64,000 nucleotides of DNA from Pseudomonas sp. WS 5079. Its GTDB lineage: Bacteria > Pseudomonadota > Gammaproteobacteria > Pseudomonadales > Pseudomonadaceae. The position numbers were made by a program, and so were the translations under genes. The stretch's first letter is position 1. Each line of letters opens with the position of its first letter. Location: assembly GCF_012985465.1 (NCBI RefSeq), contig NZ_JAAQWN010000002.1:682001-746000 (forward strand), in the 5' to 3' direction. Positions 19,185 through 29,736 of this stretch are shown here, piece by piece. The notes beneath the pieces are model-generated. The model was not told the DNA's origin. It ran no database searches and worked only from the letters and a program-made list of their open reading frames with translations.

Positions 19185-21623
19185 TCAGCTTGGCTTGGCT
19201 TCGACCAACGCCTGCTGCGCCAGCTCCTTTTCCGCTTCCTTGAGGTCTTCCTCGCTGATCATCTCGGCAATCGCCCGCAGACGTTCAACCACGCGCGCGT
19301 TGACGCTACCCTCGGGGAATTGCCCTTCGGCATCCGGCTCGCCGGCAGGCTCGCCCACCAACAGGCTCAACGCCTCGTCGGCCTGGCGCACGGCATACAC
19401 GTGGAACTGCCCTTGCCTTACCGCCTGCAAGACCTTCTCGTCGAGCATCAGCGTCGCAACGTTGGCCTGGGGAATGATCGCGCCCTGCTCGCCCGTCAAG
19501 CCACGGGCCTCGCACAGGCGGAAAAAGCCTTCGATCTTCTCGTTGACCCCGCCCACCGCCTGCACTTCACCGAACTGGTTGATTGAGCCTGTAATGGCGA
19601 AACACTGCTTGAGCGGGGTCTTCGACAGCGCCGAAATCAACGTACAGGCCTCGCCCAACGAGGCGCTGTCGCCGTCGACATAACCGTAGGATTGCTCCAG
19701 GGCAATGCTCGCAGAGATCGCCAGGGGGAATTCCTGGGCATAACGGCTGCCCAGGTAACCGGTGAGGATCATCACGCCCTTGGAGTGGATCGGCTGGCCG
19801 AGGTTGACCTCACGCTCGATATCGACAATGCCACTGCCACCCGGGTACACCGTGGCAGAAATGCGCGCCGGCACACCGAACGCCGAATCACCGACCTCCA
19901 GCACGGTCAGCCCGTTGCATTTGCCCACTGCCGCGCCGGCGGTGTCGATCAGGATCACCCCGGCGAGCATGTCGTCGAGGATCCGCGCCGAGACCCGGCC
20001 GGTGCGCGTGGCCTTGGCCTTCAACGCGCGCTCGATGTGCCCGGCGTCGGTGCGTTCATCACCCGCCAGGTGGCGGATGAAGTCCGCCTCGCTGACCAGC
20101 TGGAACAGGTCGCCGATGCGCGCCGACAAACGTCCCTGGTGCTCCGCCAGCCGTGCGCTATAGGTCGCCAGGCGTGCCACCGCATCCGAGGTCAGCGGCG
20201 CCATGCCTTCTTCCGAGGTGCGGGTTTTCAGCAACTGGGCGAACTGCTCCAGGCTTTCATCGACCATCGGGATGTCTTCATCGAAATCCACCAGCACCCG
20301 GAACATCTCCTGGAAGTCCGGATCCAGGTCTTGCAGGGTGTAGTACAGCGAGCGGGCGCCGATGATGATGACCTTGACCTGCAACGGGATCACTTGCGGG
20401 TTGAGGGTCACGGTGGCCAGGCGGCCCAACTCGCCCAGAGGCGACTCCATCTTCAACTTGCGCGACTGCAGCGCGCGCTTGAGCGCGTCCCAGACAAACG
20501 GCTCGCTGAGCATTTTCTCGGCTTCGAGGATCAGGAAACCGCCGTTGGCACGATGCAACGCCCCCGGACGCAGTTGCCGGTAGGTGGTGTAGAGCGCGCC
20601 CTGGTCGGTGCTGTACTCGATCCGGCCAAACAGGTTGTCGTAGGTCGGGTGCGGTTCGAACACCACCGGCGCGCCGCCATTGAGCGGATGTCCCACCACC
20701 AGGCTCGGGCAGTACTGCTCTTCCAGCAACTTGCGCGCCTGGGCGTCGGTTTTGGCGTCATCCACCAGCAGTTCGACCACGGTCTTGAGCAGATAGACCT
20801 GCATCGCCTGCAGGTAGCCGCAGACGCCGGCGTTCTCGGCGTACTTCTCGGACAACGGTGCCAGCAATGGCTGCAAGGCCAGGGTGATGGTCTCTTCGTT
20901 GAACTGGCGCATCTGGTTGTTGGACTCGCGCTTCCACTGCGGCAGGCTGGCGAGTTCTTCGTTGAGGCGCTCTTCGAGCTCGGAAATATCCGTGTGGAAA
21001 CGCTCACGGTCGGCTTCCGGCAGTTGCGAGAACTCGGCCTCGTCCAGGGCCTTGCCATCGAGCATCGGGGTAAAGGCGATATTGCTGCTGTCACGGTACA
21101 GCGCCACGTCCTTTTCCAGGGCCAGGCGCTCGATCACATCCAGGGCGCGGTCGTAGCGCTGGTTGAAGGCGCGGTCGATCGCGCTTTTGCGCTGTTGATA
21201 CGTCGGGTGCTCGAACACTGCCGGGAAGGTGGCGACCAGGTTGTCGATCAGGCCACTGATGTCTGCGATGAACGGGGCCGCGCCGCCCGCAGGCAATTCC
21301 AGGGCGCGGGGCTCGCGGGGCTCGTCGAAGTTATTGACGTAGACCCAGTCTGCCGGGGTCTGCAGGCGCTTGCCTTCGGCCTTGAGGTAGCGTTTGACGA
21401 ACGAAAAGCGGCCGGTACCGGGCTCGCCCATGACAAATACGTTGTAACCGGGGCGTGGCATGGCCACACCGAACTGCAACGCTTCAACCGCGCGTTCCTG
21501 GCCAAGCACACCGCGAAAGGGCTCCAAGTCATTGGTGGTCGAGAAGCTGAACTGTTCAGCGGAGAAAGGACGGGTCAGCGCTTCGGGCGCTAGACGCAAG
21601 CTGGCAGCAACAGGATCAGGCAT
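19185..21623 (-). CDS. LonB-type ATP-dependent protease family protein
   Basis: An 812-residue protein of the LonB-like family (AAA_32 plus S16 peptidase; PAO1 PA4576). The C-terminal protease domain has a Ser in GDSASLGEACTLISALS and Lys in VQAVGGVNEKIEGFF, matching the Lon Ser-Lys dyad. The ATPase part is atypical: the P-loop is GEPGTGRFSFV (Arg for the Walker A Lys) and Walker B is LILEAE. A long helical middle (about 170-290) replaces the usual Lon substrate domain. Possibly a regulatory or low-ATPase Lon. It is the only gene on its strand here. Confidence 0.9.
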   Translation of the reverse strand: MPDPVAASLRLAPEALTRPFSAEQFSFSTTNDLEPFRGVLGQERAVEALQFGVAMPRPGYNVFVMGEPGTGRFSFVKRYLKAEGKRLQTPADWVYVNNFDEPREPRALELPAGGAAPFIADISGLIDNLVATFPAVFEHPTYQQRKSAIDRAFNQRYDRALDVIERLALEKDVALYRDSSNIAFTPMLDGKALDEAEFSQLPEADRERFHTDISELEERLNEELASLPQWKRESNNQMRQFNEETITLALQPLLAPLSEKYAENAGVCGYLQAMQVYLLKTVVELLVDDAKTDAQARKLLEEQYCPSLVVGHPLNGGAPVVFEPHPTYDNLFGRIEYSTDQGALYTTYRQLRPGALHRANGGFLILEAEKMLSEPFVWDALKRALQSRKLKMESPLGELGRLATVTLNPQVIPLQVKVIIIGARSLYYTLQDLDPDFQEMFRVLVDFDEDIPMVDESLEQFAQLLKTRTSEEGMAPLTSDAVARLATYSARLAEHQGRLSARIGDLFQLVSEADFIRHLAGDERTDAGHIERALKAKATRTGRVSARILDDMLAGVILIDTAGAAVGKCNGLTVLEVGDSAFGVPARISATVYPGGSGIVDIEREVNLGQPIHSKGVMILTGYLGSRYAQEFPLAISASIALEQSYGYVDGDSASLGEACTLISALSKTPLKQCFAITGSINQFGEVQAVGGVNEKIEGFFRLCEARGLTGEQGAIIPQANVATLMLDEKVLQAVRQGQFHVYAVRQADEALSLLVGEPAGEPDAEGQFPEGSVNARVVERLRAIAEMISEEDLKEAEKELAQQALVEAKPS

Positions 21624-21888
21624 CGGGCTTCCTTACATCAGGCGGGGCAATGGCGGCATTCTGGCGCCGTGCGTAGCTGGCTGGCAAGGCACGACTGAGG
21701 TAAAGCATAGACACGGGATGCGGCCTGCAAAAAAACCAGTCTGCATTGATTGTTTTACAAAAAAGCACGGAACCCTTGGAACATGCCTAAACTCCAAACT
21801 GCGCGGGTTGGACTAATAACTGGCCCCTAGGGTGCTTTGCGGCGCCTGAACCCTTGTCCATTGGTTTGCACACTAAGAGAACAAAGCT

Positions 21889-22377
21889 ATGAAACGGATC
21901 CTTCTCGGTACTCTCTTCACCGTTGTCTCCCTCAATGCAATGGCCGAAGCGCCAGGTGGCCCTAACTGCGGTTGGGGCAACATGCTGTTCGAAGGCCAGC
22001 GCGGCACGCCGGCTCACTTCCTCGCTTCCACCACCAACGGCACCTCCGGTAACGCCACCTTCGGCATGACCTCGGGCACCAACGGTTGCAGCACCAACAG
22101 CGCGCTGACTTACGGCGGCAAATCGTGGATTGCCATGAATGGCATGATGAACGAGCTGTCCGAAGACATGGCCAAAGGCAATGGCGAAGCACTGACCACC
22201 TATGCCGTGGTCCTGGGCGTTGCTCCAGAAGATCGTGATCACTTCGCCGCTGTGACTCACGAACACTTCCAGCAGATCTTCAGCAAGGCTGACGTGACCG
22301 CAGAAGACGTGCACTCCAACACCATCGCTGTTCTCAAGGGCGACGCCCGCCTGGCGAAATACGCCACCCAGGCTTAA
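21889..22377 (+). CDS. DUF3015 family secreted protein
   Basis: A 162-residue protein with a signal peptide (MKRILLGTLFTVVSLNAMA, cleavage before EAPGG). The mature part begins NCGWGNMLFEGQRGTPAHFLA and TTNGTSGNATFGMTSGTNGC, typical of DUF3015, with two Cys that may form a disulfide. Pseudomonads often carry two tandem paralogues; only one is present here. Role unknown. A strong terminator follows. Confidence 0.88.
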   Translation: MKRILLGTLFTVVSLNAMAEAPGGPNCGWGNMLFEGQRGTPAHFLASTTNGTSGNATFGMTSGTNGCSTNSALTYGGKSWIAMNGMMNELSEDMAKGNGEALTTYAVVLGVAPEDRDHFAAVTHEHFQQIFSKADVTAEDVHSNTIAVLKGDARLAKYATQA

Positions 22378-22387
22378 GCTCGACCTG

Positions 22388-22421
22388 CCCGCGCCCTTAC
22401 CCGGCGCGGGTTTTATTTTTT
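22388..22421 (+). terminator. Rho-independent terminator of the DUF3015 gene
   Basis: CCCGCGCC/GGCGCGGG stem with a seven-base loop, followed by TTTTATTTTTT. Confidence 0.92.
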
Positions 22422-22471
22422 GGACCTGCCCCTTTCCCGGGTCTTTATTTATTCCGACTTAAGTTGCCCCT

Positions 22472-24325
22472 ATGCTCAAACGCCTTGCCTGCCTGGCACT
22501 CTTCGCCTGCGCCCCGCTATCTGCGGCGCCGCACCTTGATGATCAACGTTTGCAGCAATTGGCCAATGATCCATTCTGGCTTTCATTGGGGCACTACGAA
22601 GCCGGCAAGCTCAAAGGCTGGCGCAGCTATGTCAGCGACCAGAAATTCTTCCTCGCCAAAGACGGCGCCCACCACCCGGACGCCGAACTCAAGGCCACCG
22701 TAGACGCACTGTACGCCCCGGCCAGCCTCGGCGAAAAACATGCCCAATGCGTGTACCCGGCCCGCACCCGCTGGCTCAAGGACCAGTTGCACCTGACTGA
22801 CCTGCCCGCCGTGGACTGCGTCGAGTTCAAGCAATGGTTCAAGGACGTCGCGCCCCACAGCGCGGTGATGATCTTCCCGGCGGCCTATCTCAACAGCCCA
22901 TCGTCGATGTTCGGCCATACCTTGCTGCGTATCGACCAGGCTGATGTGCAAAGCAACAAGACCGCCTTGCTCAGCTACGCGATCAACTTTGGCGCCTACA
23001 TTGAAGGCTCGGACAACAGCATCCTCTACGCCTGGAAAGGCCTGATGGGCGGCTATCCCGGCCTGTTCGCCCTTGTGCCCTACCAGGAAAAACTCTCGGA
23101 ATACCGCAGCCTGGAGAACCGCGACCTGTGGGAATACCGCCTGAACCTGACCCAGGTCGAAACCGAGCGCATGGTCGAGCACGTGTGGGAGCTCAAGCAG
23201 ATCCAGTTCGACTACTTCTTCTTTGACGAAAACTGCTCATATCGCCTGCTGGAACTGCTGCAAGTGGCCCGCCCCGGCCTGCGCCTGACCGAACAGTTCC
23301 CGCTCACCGCCATTCCCACCGACACCGTAAAAGCGGTGAAGGACGCGGGCCTGGTGGAGAAAATCGATTATCGCCCGTCCCGCGAACGTGAGTTGCTGGA
23401 GCGCGCCAAGCCCCTGGACAGTGACGAGCAGCAATGGGTGCTGAAGGTCAGCGATGACCAGAAACAATTGCAAGATCCAACGTTCAAGGCCCTTGGCAAA
23501 GACCGCCAGGCCCTGATCATCGACGCCGCCTACCGCCTGGGCCGCTACCGCGCCAACGGCCTTGAGCGCGACAGCGAACGCTCCCAGCGCAGTTTCGAGT
23601 TGCTGCGGGCAATCAACCAGAACCCGGCGCCGGACCTACAGATCGAGCGCCCCGGCCTGCCGGAAAACGGCCATGAATCGCGCACCTGGCAAGCAGGTAT
23701 CGGCACCCGTGGCGACAAAGCCTTCGGCGAATACGGCCTGCGCATGGCCTACCACGACCTCAACGACAACGCCGAAGGCTTCCCCCTGGGCGCGCAGATC
23801 GAAATCCTGCAGATGAAACTGCGCCAGTACGAAGGCAACAACTGGCAACTGCAACAACTGGACCTGGCGACCATCCGCTCCCTGACTCCGCGCAATGAGC
23901 TGCTGCAACCGCTGTCCTGGCAAGTCACCGGCGGCCTGGAGCGGGTACCGGGCAAACATGACGACGAAACCCTGGTCAGCCACGTCAACGGCGGCGCCGG
24001 CGGCACCTGGCAACTGCACGACGACATGCTCGGCTTTGCCCTGGGCACCGTGCGCGTGGAACACAACAACGACTTCAGCGAATTCATCTCCCCCGCTGCC
24101 GGCTTCAACACCGGGCTGCTGTGGAAAAACCCGCTAGGCAACCTGAGCCTGGAGGCCAAGGGCGACTTCTTCACCAATGGCGAGGTACGACGTAGTATCA
24201 GCCTGAATCAGCAGTGGGAAGTATCACGCAACCTCGGCGTGCGCCTGAGTGCGCAACGGGAGTTCAGCCACATGGCGACGCCGGTCAACGAGGTGATGCT
24301 TGAAGTGAAGTGGTATCACTACTGA
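22472..24325 (+). CDS. DUF4105 (Lnb-type) envelope protein with predicted C-terminal beta-barrel
   Basis: A 617-residue protein with a signal peptide (MLKRLACLALFACAPLSAAPH). The middle holds a DUF4105 domain. SSMFGHTLLRID (His) and FFDENCSYRLLELL (Cys) look like the thiol catalytic residues of the NlpC/P60-like fold used by Enterococcus lipoprotein N-acyltransferase Lnb. From about residue 405 the sequence alternates polar and hydrophobic residues (GTRGDKAFGEYGLRMAYHDL, GALGTVRVEHNN-like strands) and ends VMLEVKWYHY, an aromatic-terminated strand as in outer-membrane barrels. Substrate unknown. Confidence 0.82.
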   Translation: MLKRLACLALFACAPLSAAPHLDDQRLQQLANDPFWLSLGHYEAGKLKGWRSYVSDQKFFLAKDGAHHPDAELKATVDALYAPASLGEKHAQCVYPARTRWLKDQLHLTDLPAVDCVEFKQWFKDVAPHSAVMIFPAAYLNSPSSMFGHTLLRIDQADVQSNKTALLSYAINFGAYIEGSDNSILYAWKGLMGGYPGLFALVPYQEKLSEYRSLENRDLWEYRLNLTQVETERMVEHVWELKQIQFDYFFFDENCSYRLLELLQVARPGLRLTEQFPLTAIPTDTVKAVKDAGLVEKIDYRPSRERELLERAKPLDSDEQQWVLKVSDDQKQLQDPTFKALGKDRQALIIDAAYRLGRYRANGLERDSERSQRSFELLRAINQNPAPDLQIERPGLPENGHESRTWQAGIGTRGDKAFGEYGLRMAYHDLNDNAEGFPLGAQIEILQMKLRQYEGNNWQLQQLDLATIRSLTPRNELLQPLSWQVTGGLERVPGKHDDETLVSHVNGGAGGTWQLHDDMLGFALGTVRVEHNNDFSEFISPAAGFNTGLLWKNPLGNLSLEAKGDFFTNGEVRRSISLNQQWEVSRNLGVRLSAQREFSHMATPVNEVMLEVKWYHY

Positions 24326-24353
24326 CCGGCCCCAACGCCTATTGAAGATCCAG

Positions 24354-24442
24354 TGTGGGAGCGGGCATGCCCGCGATAGGGGTGTGTCAGTCGCTGTGGA
24401 TATGACTGATCTACCGCCATCGCGAGCAAGCCCGCTCCCACA
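24354..24442. repeat. REP doublet before the chorismate mutase gene
   Basis: Inverted cores TGTGGGAGCGGGCATGCCCG and the complement ending CCCGCTCCCACA. Both carry small deviations (GGCATGCC, GCGAGCAAGCCC). It ends about 40 bases before the downstream start. Confidence 0.85.
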
Positions 24443-24484
24443 TTTGGCCCGCGTTTATCCCACACCCTAAGGAGCTCTTACGAC

Positions 24485-24787
24485 ATGGCCGTTACCTGCA
24501 CCAGCCTTGAACACGTCCGGGAAAACATCGACCGCCTTGACCGCCAGATCGTCGCCCTGCTGGCCGAGCGCGGCAGTTTCGTGTCCCAGGCCGCCCGCTT
24601 CAAAAAAGACAGCGAAGGGGTCAAGGCACCCCAACGGGTCGAACAAGTGATCCACAAGGTTCGCGATTTAGCGCAAACCCTCGGCGCCAACCCCGACGTC
24701 ACGGAGCAGGTGTACCGCGCGATGATTGGCGCATTCATCCAGCAAGAACTGGCCGAACACGCTGCGCTCGCGCAACCCACCGCCTAA
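24485..24787 (+). CDS. Chorismate mutase, AroQ/PchB-like
   Basis: A 100-residue all-helical AroQ-fold protein after a Shine-Dalgarno AAGGAGCTCTT. Active-site residues align with PchB: Arg in NIDRLD and AERGSF, Lys in ARFKKD, Arg in APQRVE, and Gln in IQQELAE. PchB is an isochorismate pyruvate lyase with weak chorismate mutase activity; monofunctional mutases share the same fold. No salicylate or siderophore genes are nearby, so the substrate is uncertain. No signal peptide, hence cytosolic. Confidence 0.85.
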   Translation: MAVTCTSLEHVRENIDRLDRQIVALLAERGSFVSQAARFKKDSEGVKAPQRVEQVIHKVRDLAQTLGANPDVTEQVYRAMIGAFIQQELAEHAALAQPTA

Positions 24788-24901
24788 GCCCCTGTGGCGA
24801 GTGAGCCGCCCAAACAAATTGCTCACCCCGTTTTCACATCGCCCCGACGAATCCCCTTCTAGACTTCCCTTATCAGCCGCTCAACGGCCTGGGAGTATGA
24901 G

Positions 24902-25258
24902 ATGTGGCGGTTCGCTGTGATGTTGGGTGTAGTGATGGCGCTTTCAGGCTGCCAATCCACCCACGATGAGTTACTGGCCAAGGGTTATCCACCGCCCTTC
25001 GCCGACGGTTTTGACGATGGCTGCAGCAGCGGGCGCCAGGCGGCCGGGGTGATTACTGGGGAGTTTCGCAAGAACGTCCCGCGCTATTTGAAAGTCCAGG
25101 CGTACGCCGAAGGCTGGGAGGACGGCTTTCGCCAGTGCAAGGCCATGCGCGAGAGCGAGGACCAGAATGACTACCGCGAGCGCCATTGGGACGAGCGCGA
25201 ACGCGCCTGGCAGCAGGAGAAGGACCGCGACGCCGCACGGGCTTATCGCAGCCAGTAA
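24902..25258 (+). CDS. Small predicted lipoprotein
   Basis: A 118-residue protein with signal sequence and lipobox MWRFAVMLGVVMALSGC (Cys 17), followed by QST, which favours outer-membrane sorting. The mature part has FADGFDDGCSSG and AEGWEDGFRQCK, a repeated Gly-Phe/Trp-Asp-Gly pattern with paired Cys. A highly charged C-terminus follows (RERHWDERERAWQQEKDRD), probably a single helix. Function unknown; common in Pseudomonas next to chorismate mutase and gdhA. Confidence 0.82.
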   Translation: MWRFAVMLGVVMALSGCQSTHDELLAKGYPPPFADGFDDGCSSGRQAAGVITGEFRKNVPRYLKVQAYAEGWEDGFRQCKAMRESEDQNDYRERHWDERERAWQQEKDRDAARAYRSQ

Positions 25259-25270
25259 CACCAGAGCGAA

Positions 25271-25378
25271 TGTGAGAGCTGTCGAGCCCCAACGAGGCTG
25301 CGATTGCGCTGGGCCAGACAGTAAACCTGTGCTGACCTACCGCTATCGCAGCCGCGCTGGGGCTCGACAGCTCCCACA
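25271..25378. repeat. Variant REP-like inverted repeat between convergent genes
   Basis: TGTGAGAGCTGTCGAGCCCC and the complement GGGGCTCGACAGCTCCCACA form 20-base arms, with a second inner stem (GAGGCTGCGAT/ATCGCAGCCGCG). The core differs from the main REP family (GCTGTCGAGC for GCTGGCTTGCC), so it is a separate subfamily. Confidence 0.8.
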
Positions 25379-25408
25379 ATTGATCATCGGTGTCGCTCAG
25401 CTCGCGGT

Positions 25409-27045
<1,637 letters not shown>

Positions 27046-27046
<1 letters not shown>

Positions 27047-27079
27047 AAAAAAAACGGAGCCCGAAGGCTCCGTTTTGTT
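27046..27079 (-). terminator. Rho-independent terminator of ettA
   Basis: Read leftward: ACGGAGCC/GGCTCCGT with a TTCG loop, followed by eight T. It lies 15 bases past the ettA stop. The other arm also has TTTTG, so it may work both ways. Confidence 0.92.
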
Positions 27080-27093
27080 CAAACCAACCCGAA

Positions 27094-28758
27094 TCAGGCG
27101 AGTTTTTTGTGCCGTACACGATGCGGCTGGGCAGCCGCTTCGCCCAGGCGCTTCTTGCGATCGGCTTCGTATTCGGTGTAGTTGCCTTCAAAGAACACCG
27201 CTTGCGAATCGTCTTCGTACGCCAGGATGTGCGTCGCCACACGGTCAAGGAACCACCGATCGTGAGAGATCACAATCGCGGCGCCCGGGAAGTCCAGCAG
27301 GGCTTCTTCCAGGGAACGCAGGGTTTCCACGTCGAGGTCGTTGGACGGTTCGTCGAGCAGCAACACGTTGCCGCCTTCTTTGAGAGTCAGGGCCAGGTGC
27401 AAGCGACCGCGCTCACCACCGGACAGGTCCTTGACGAACTTCTGCTGGTCGCCGCCCTTGAAGTTGAAGCGGCCAACGTAGGTGCGCGACGGGATTTCAT
27501 AGTTGCCGATACGGATCTGGTCGGAACCGTCGGAGATCTGCTGGAACACGGTCTTGCTGCCGTCGAGGTCTTCGCGGCTCTGGTCCACGCAAGCCAACTG
27601 CACGGTTTCGCCGACTTCGATGGTGCCCGAATCCGGTTGTTCCTTGCCCATCAGCATACGGAACAGCGTGGATTTACCCGCACCGTTACCGCCGATCACG
27701 CCGACGATGGCGCCTTTAGGCATGGAGAAGGACAGGTTGTCGATCAGCACGCGATCGCCATAGCCTTTGCAGACGTTCTTGAATTCGATGACCTTGTCAC
27801 CCAGGCGCGGGCCGGCCGGGATGTAGATTTCGTTGGTCTCGCTGCGCTTCTGGAATTCCTGGGACTGCATTTCCTCGAAGCGTTGCAGACGGGCCTTGGA
27901 TTTCGACTGACGGGCCTTGGCGCCTTTGCGCACCCACTCCAGTTCGTCCTTCATGGCCTTTTCATGGGCCGACTGCTGCTTGGATTCAGCGGCCAGACGG
28001 TCGGACTTGGCTTCCAGCCAACCGGAGTAGTTGCCCTCGTAAGGGATACCGGCGCCACGGTCGAGCTCCAGGATCCAGCCGGCGACGTTGTCCAGGAAGT
28101 ACCGGTCGTGCGTGATCGCAACCACGGTGCCCGGGAAATCATGGAGGAAGTGCTCCAGCCAAGCCACGGAATCGGCGTCCAAGTGGTTGGTCGGTTCGTC
28201 GAGCAGTAGCATGTCAGGGGCGGACAGCAGCAGGCGGCACAGGGCCACGCGGCGTTTTTCACCACCAGACAGGTGCTCGACCTTGGCGTCCCAGGCCGGC
28301 AGGCGCAGCGCATCGGCGGCGACTTCCAGCTGGCGCTCCAGGTTGTGACCGTCGCCAGCCTGCAGGATGGCTTCGAGCTTGGCCTGTTCGGCAGCCAGTT
28401 TGTCGAAGTCGGCATCCGGCTCGGCGTAGGCGGCGTAGACCTCGTCCAGGCGGGCCTGGGCGTCCTTGATCACGCTGACGGCTTCCTCGACCACTTCACG
28501 CACGGTCTTGGACGGGTCCAGGATCGGCTCTTGCGGCAGGTAGCCGATGTTCAGTTCAGGCATCGGGCGGGCTTCGCCTTCGAACTCGGTATCGACGCCA
28601 GCCATGATTTTCAGCAGCGTGGACTTACCCGAACCGTTGAGGCCGAGTACGCCGATCTTGGCGCCCGGGAAGAAGGACAGCGAAATGTTTTTCAGGATTT
28701 CCCGCTTCGGTGGAACAACTTTGCCCAACCGATGCATGGTGAAAACGTATTGAGCCAA
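27094..28758 (-). CDS. ettA: ABC-F ribosome-associated ATPase EttA
   Basis: A 554-residue protein with two ABC domains that gates the ribosome E site according to energy state. Walker A motifs are GLNGSGKST and GGNGAGKST; signatures are LSGGEKRRVAL and LSGGERGRLHL; Walker B motifs are LLLDEPTNHLD and LLLDEPSNDLD. The arm and linker lie between about 95-140 and 240-320. The family N-terminus (MAQYVFTMHRLGKVV) requires a TTG start at 28758, with GAGG about nine bases upstream. An ATG at 28824 would add 22 non-conserved residues. Confidence 0.95.
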   Translation of the reverse strand: MAQYVFTMHRLGKVVPPKREILKNISLSFFPGAKIGVLGLNGSGKSTLLKIMAGVDTEFEGEARPMPELNIGYLPQEPILDPSKTVREVVEEAVSVIKDAQARLDEVYAAYAEPDADFDKLAAEQAKLEAILQAGDGHNLERQLEVAADALRLPAWDAKVEHLSGGEKRRVALCRLLLSAPDMLLLDEPTNHLDADSVAWLEHFLHDFPGTVVAITHDRYFLDNVAGWILELDRGAGIPYEGNYSGWLEAKSDRLAAESKQQSAHEKAMKDELEWVRKGAKARQSKSKARLQRFEEMQSQEFQKRSETNEIYIPAGPRLGDKVIEFKNVCKGYGDRVLIDNLSFSMPKGAIVGVIGGNGAGKSTLFRMLMGKEQPDSGTIEVGETVQLACVDQSREDLDGSKTVFQQISDGSDQIRIGNYEIPSRTYVGRFNFKGGDQQKFVKDLSGGERGRLHLALTLKEGGNVLLLDEPSNDLDVETLRSLEEALLDFPGAAIVISHDRWFLDRVATHILAYEDDSQAVFFEGNYTEYEADRKKRLGEAAAQPHRVRHKKLA

Positions 28759-29009
28759 AATGTGGACCTCGTAAAAAGATGAGAACAGGGCCTGCGTAGC
28801 GTCATGGCGCTGTACGTAGCACATCGAATGATCAAGGTTAACCTAAGTCGGCGGCGGCGGGCAGATTGACAGGCGCTTTTGAGCCGCGCTTTTTCCTGCA
28901 GCGGGCCAGATGTAACACAATACCCGGCAACCCCTCCCTAGAAGAAGACACATGGCACATACATGCAGGATCACGCCTTACCCCCTGACAGTCGCGCAAG
29001 ACAGCTTCC

Positions 29010-29618
29010 ATGCTTAGTGTCATGTCTGCGCTGGGGTTGTTGCTATTGATGCCGGGACCGACCAATACCCTGTTACTGCGCGCAGGCGTGCTCTCGGGTT
29101 TCAGGCGGGCCTGGACCCTGAGCCTGTTGGAGTGCCTGGCTTACCTGCTGCAGATTGCTTTTTGGGGCTACGTCCTCAGCCATATGGGGGCCAATGCAAC
29201 GTGGTGTTTGAAGGTGATGCAGTTCGTCTCGATCTGTTACCTGGTCAAGACCTCGTACAGCCTGTGGCGCGAGCCCGCCGCCGATCTGCCCCCATTGCCC
29301 GGAGAGCGGGTGTCGAGGTGGCATTTCTTTTTACTGACGCTGATCAACCCGAAGGGTTTGCTGGTGGTTTCGTTCATCGTGCCGGTGCAGACCTTTGCCG
29401 ACATGGCCTTGTACGGGCAGTTCGCCATGCAATTCACGGCGGTGGTGATCCCCGTAGGGTGCGCCTGGGTGCTGTTCGGCGCACGCCTCAAACGCAGCGG
29501 ACATGCCTGGCTGACCCCGCAGAACATAAACCGCACATCTTCTGTGGTTATCAGTTGCTTTGCACTGGCGATTCTATTCAGACTGGCGGATGCCCTGATC
29601 AGTACCGGCCCGGCCTGA
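29010..29618 (+). CDS. LysE/RhtB family exporter
   Basis: A 202-residue membrane protein with about six hydrophobic segments. The N-terminal family signature is LLLLMPGPTNTLLLRAGVLSG; LINPKGLLVVSFIVP is the conserved mid-protein motif. LysE-family proteins export amino acids and derivatives across the inner membrane; the substrate cannot be assigned. It diverges from ettA with 250 bases between them and precedes morA. Confidence 0.88.
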   Translation: MLSVMSALGLLLLMPGPTNTLLLRAGVLSGFRRAWTLSLLECLAYLLQIAFWGYVLSHMGANATWCLKVMQFVSICYLVKTSYSLWREPAADLPPLPGERVSRWHFFLLTLINPKGLLVVSFIVPVQTFADMALYGQFAMQFTAVVIPVGCAWVLFGARLKRSGHAWLTPQNINRTSSVVISCFALAILFRLADALISTGPA

Positions 29619-29736
29619 TAGTCCCGCCAGGCGGGGCTGGCACTTTGCCACAACTCAAGGCATGCTAGCCGCCCTCCGGGCGTCCGGCTTATAGTGCACG
29701 TCGCGCGCCAGTACAGCCAAACCGCAGGATCACAGC

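Noticed and set aside
19692-21593. 633-codon plus-strand frame opposite the LonB-like gene
   Set aside because: An antisense shadow rich in His/Gln/Arg/Val, with no domain; the LonB-like frame has clear motifs.
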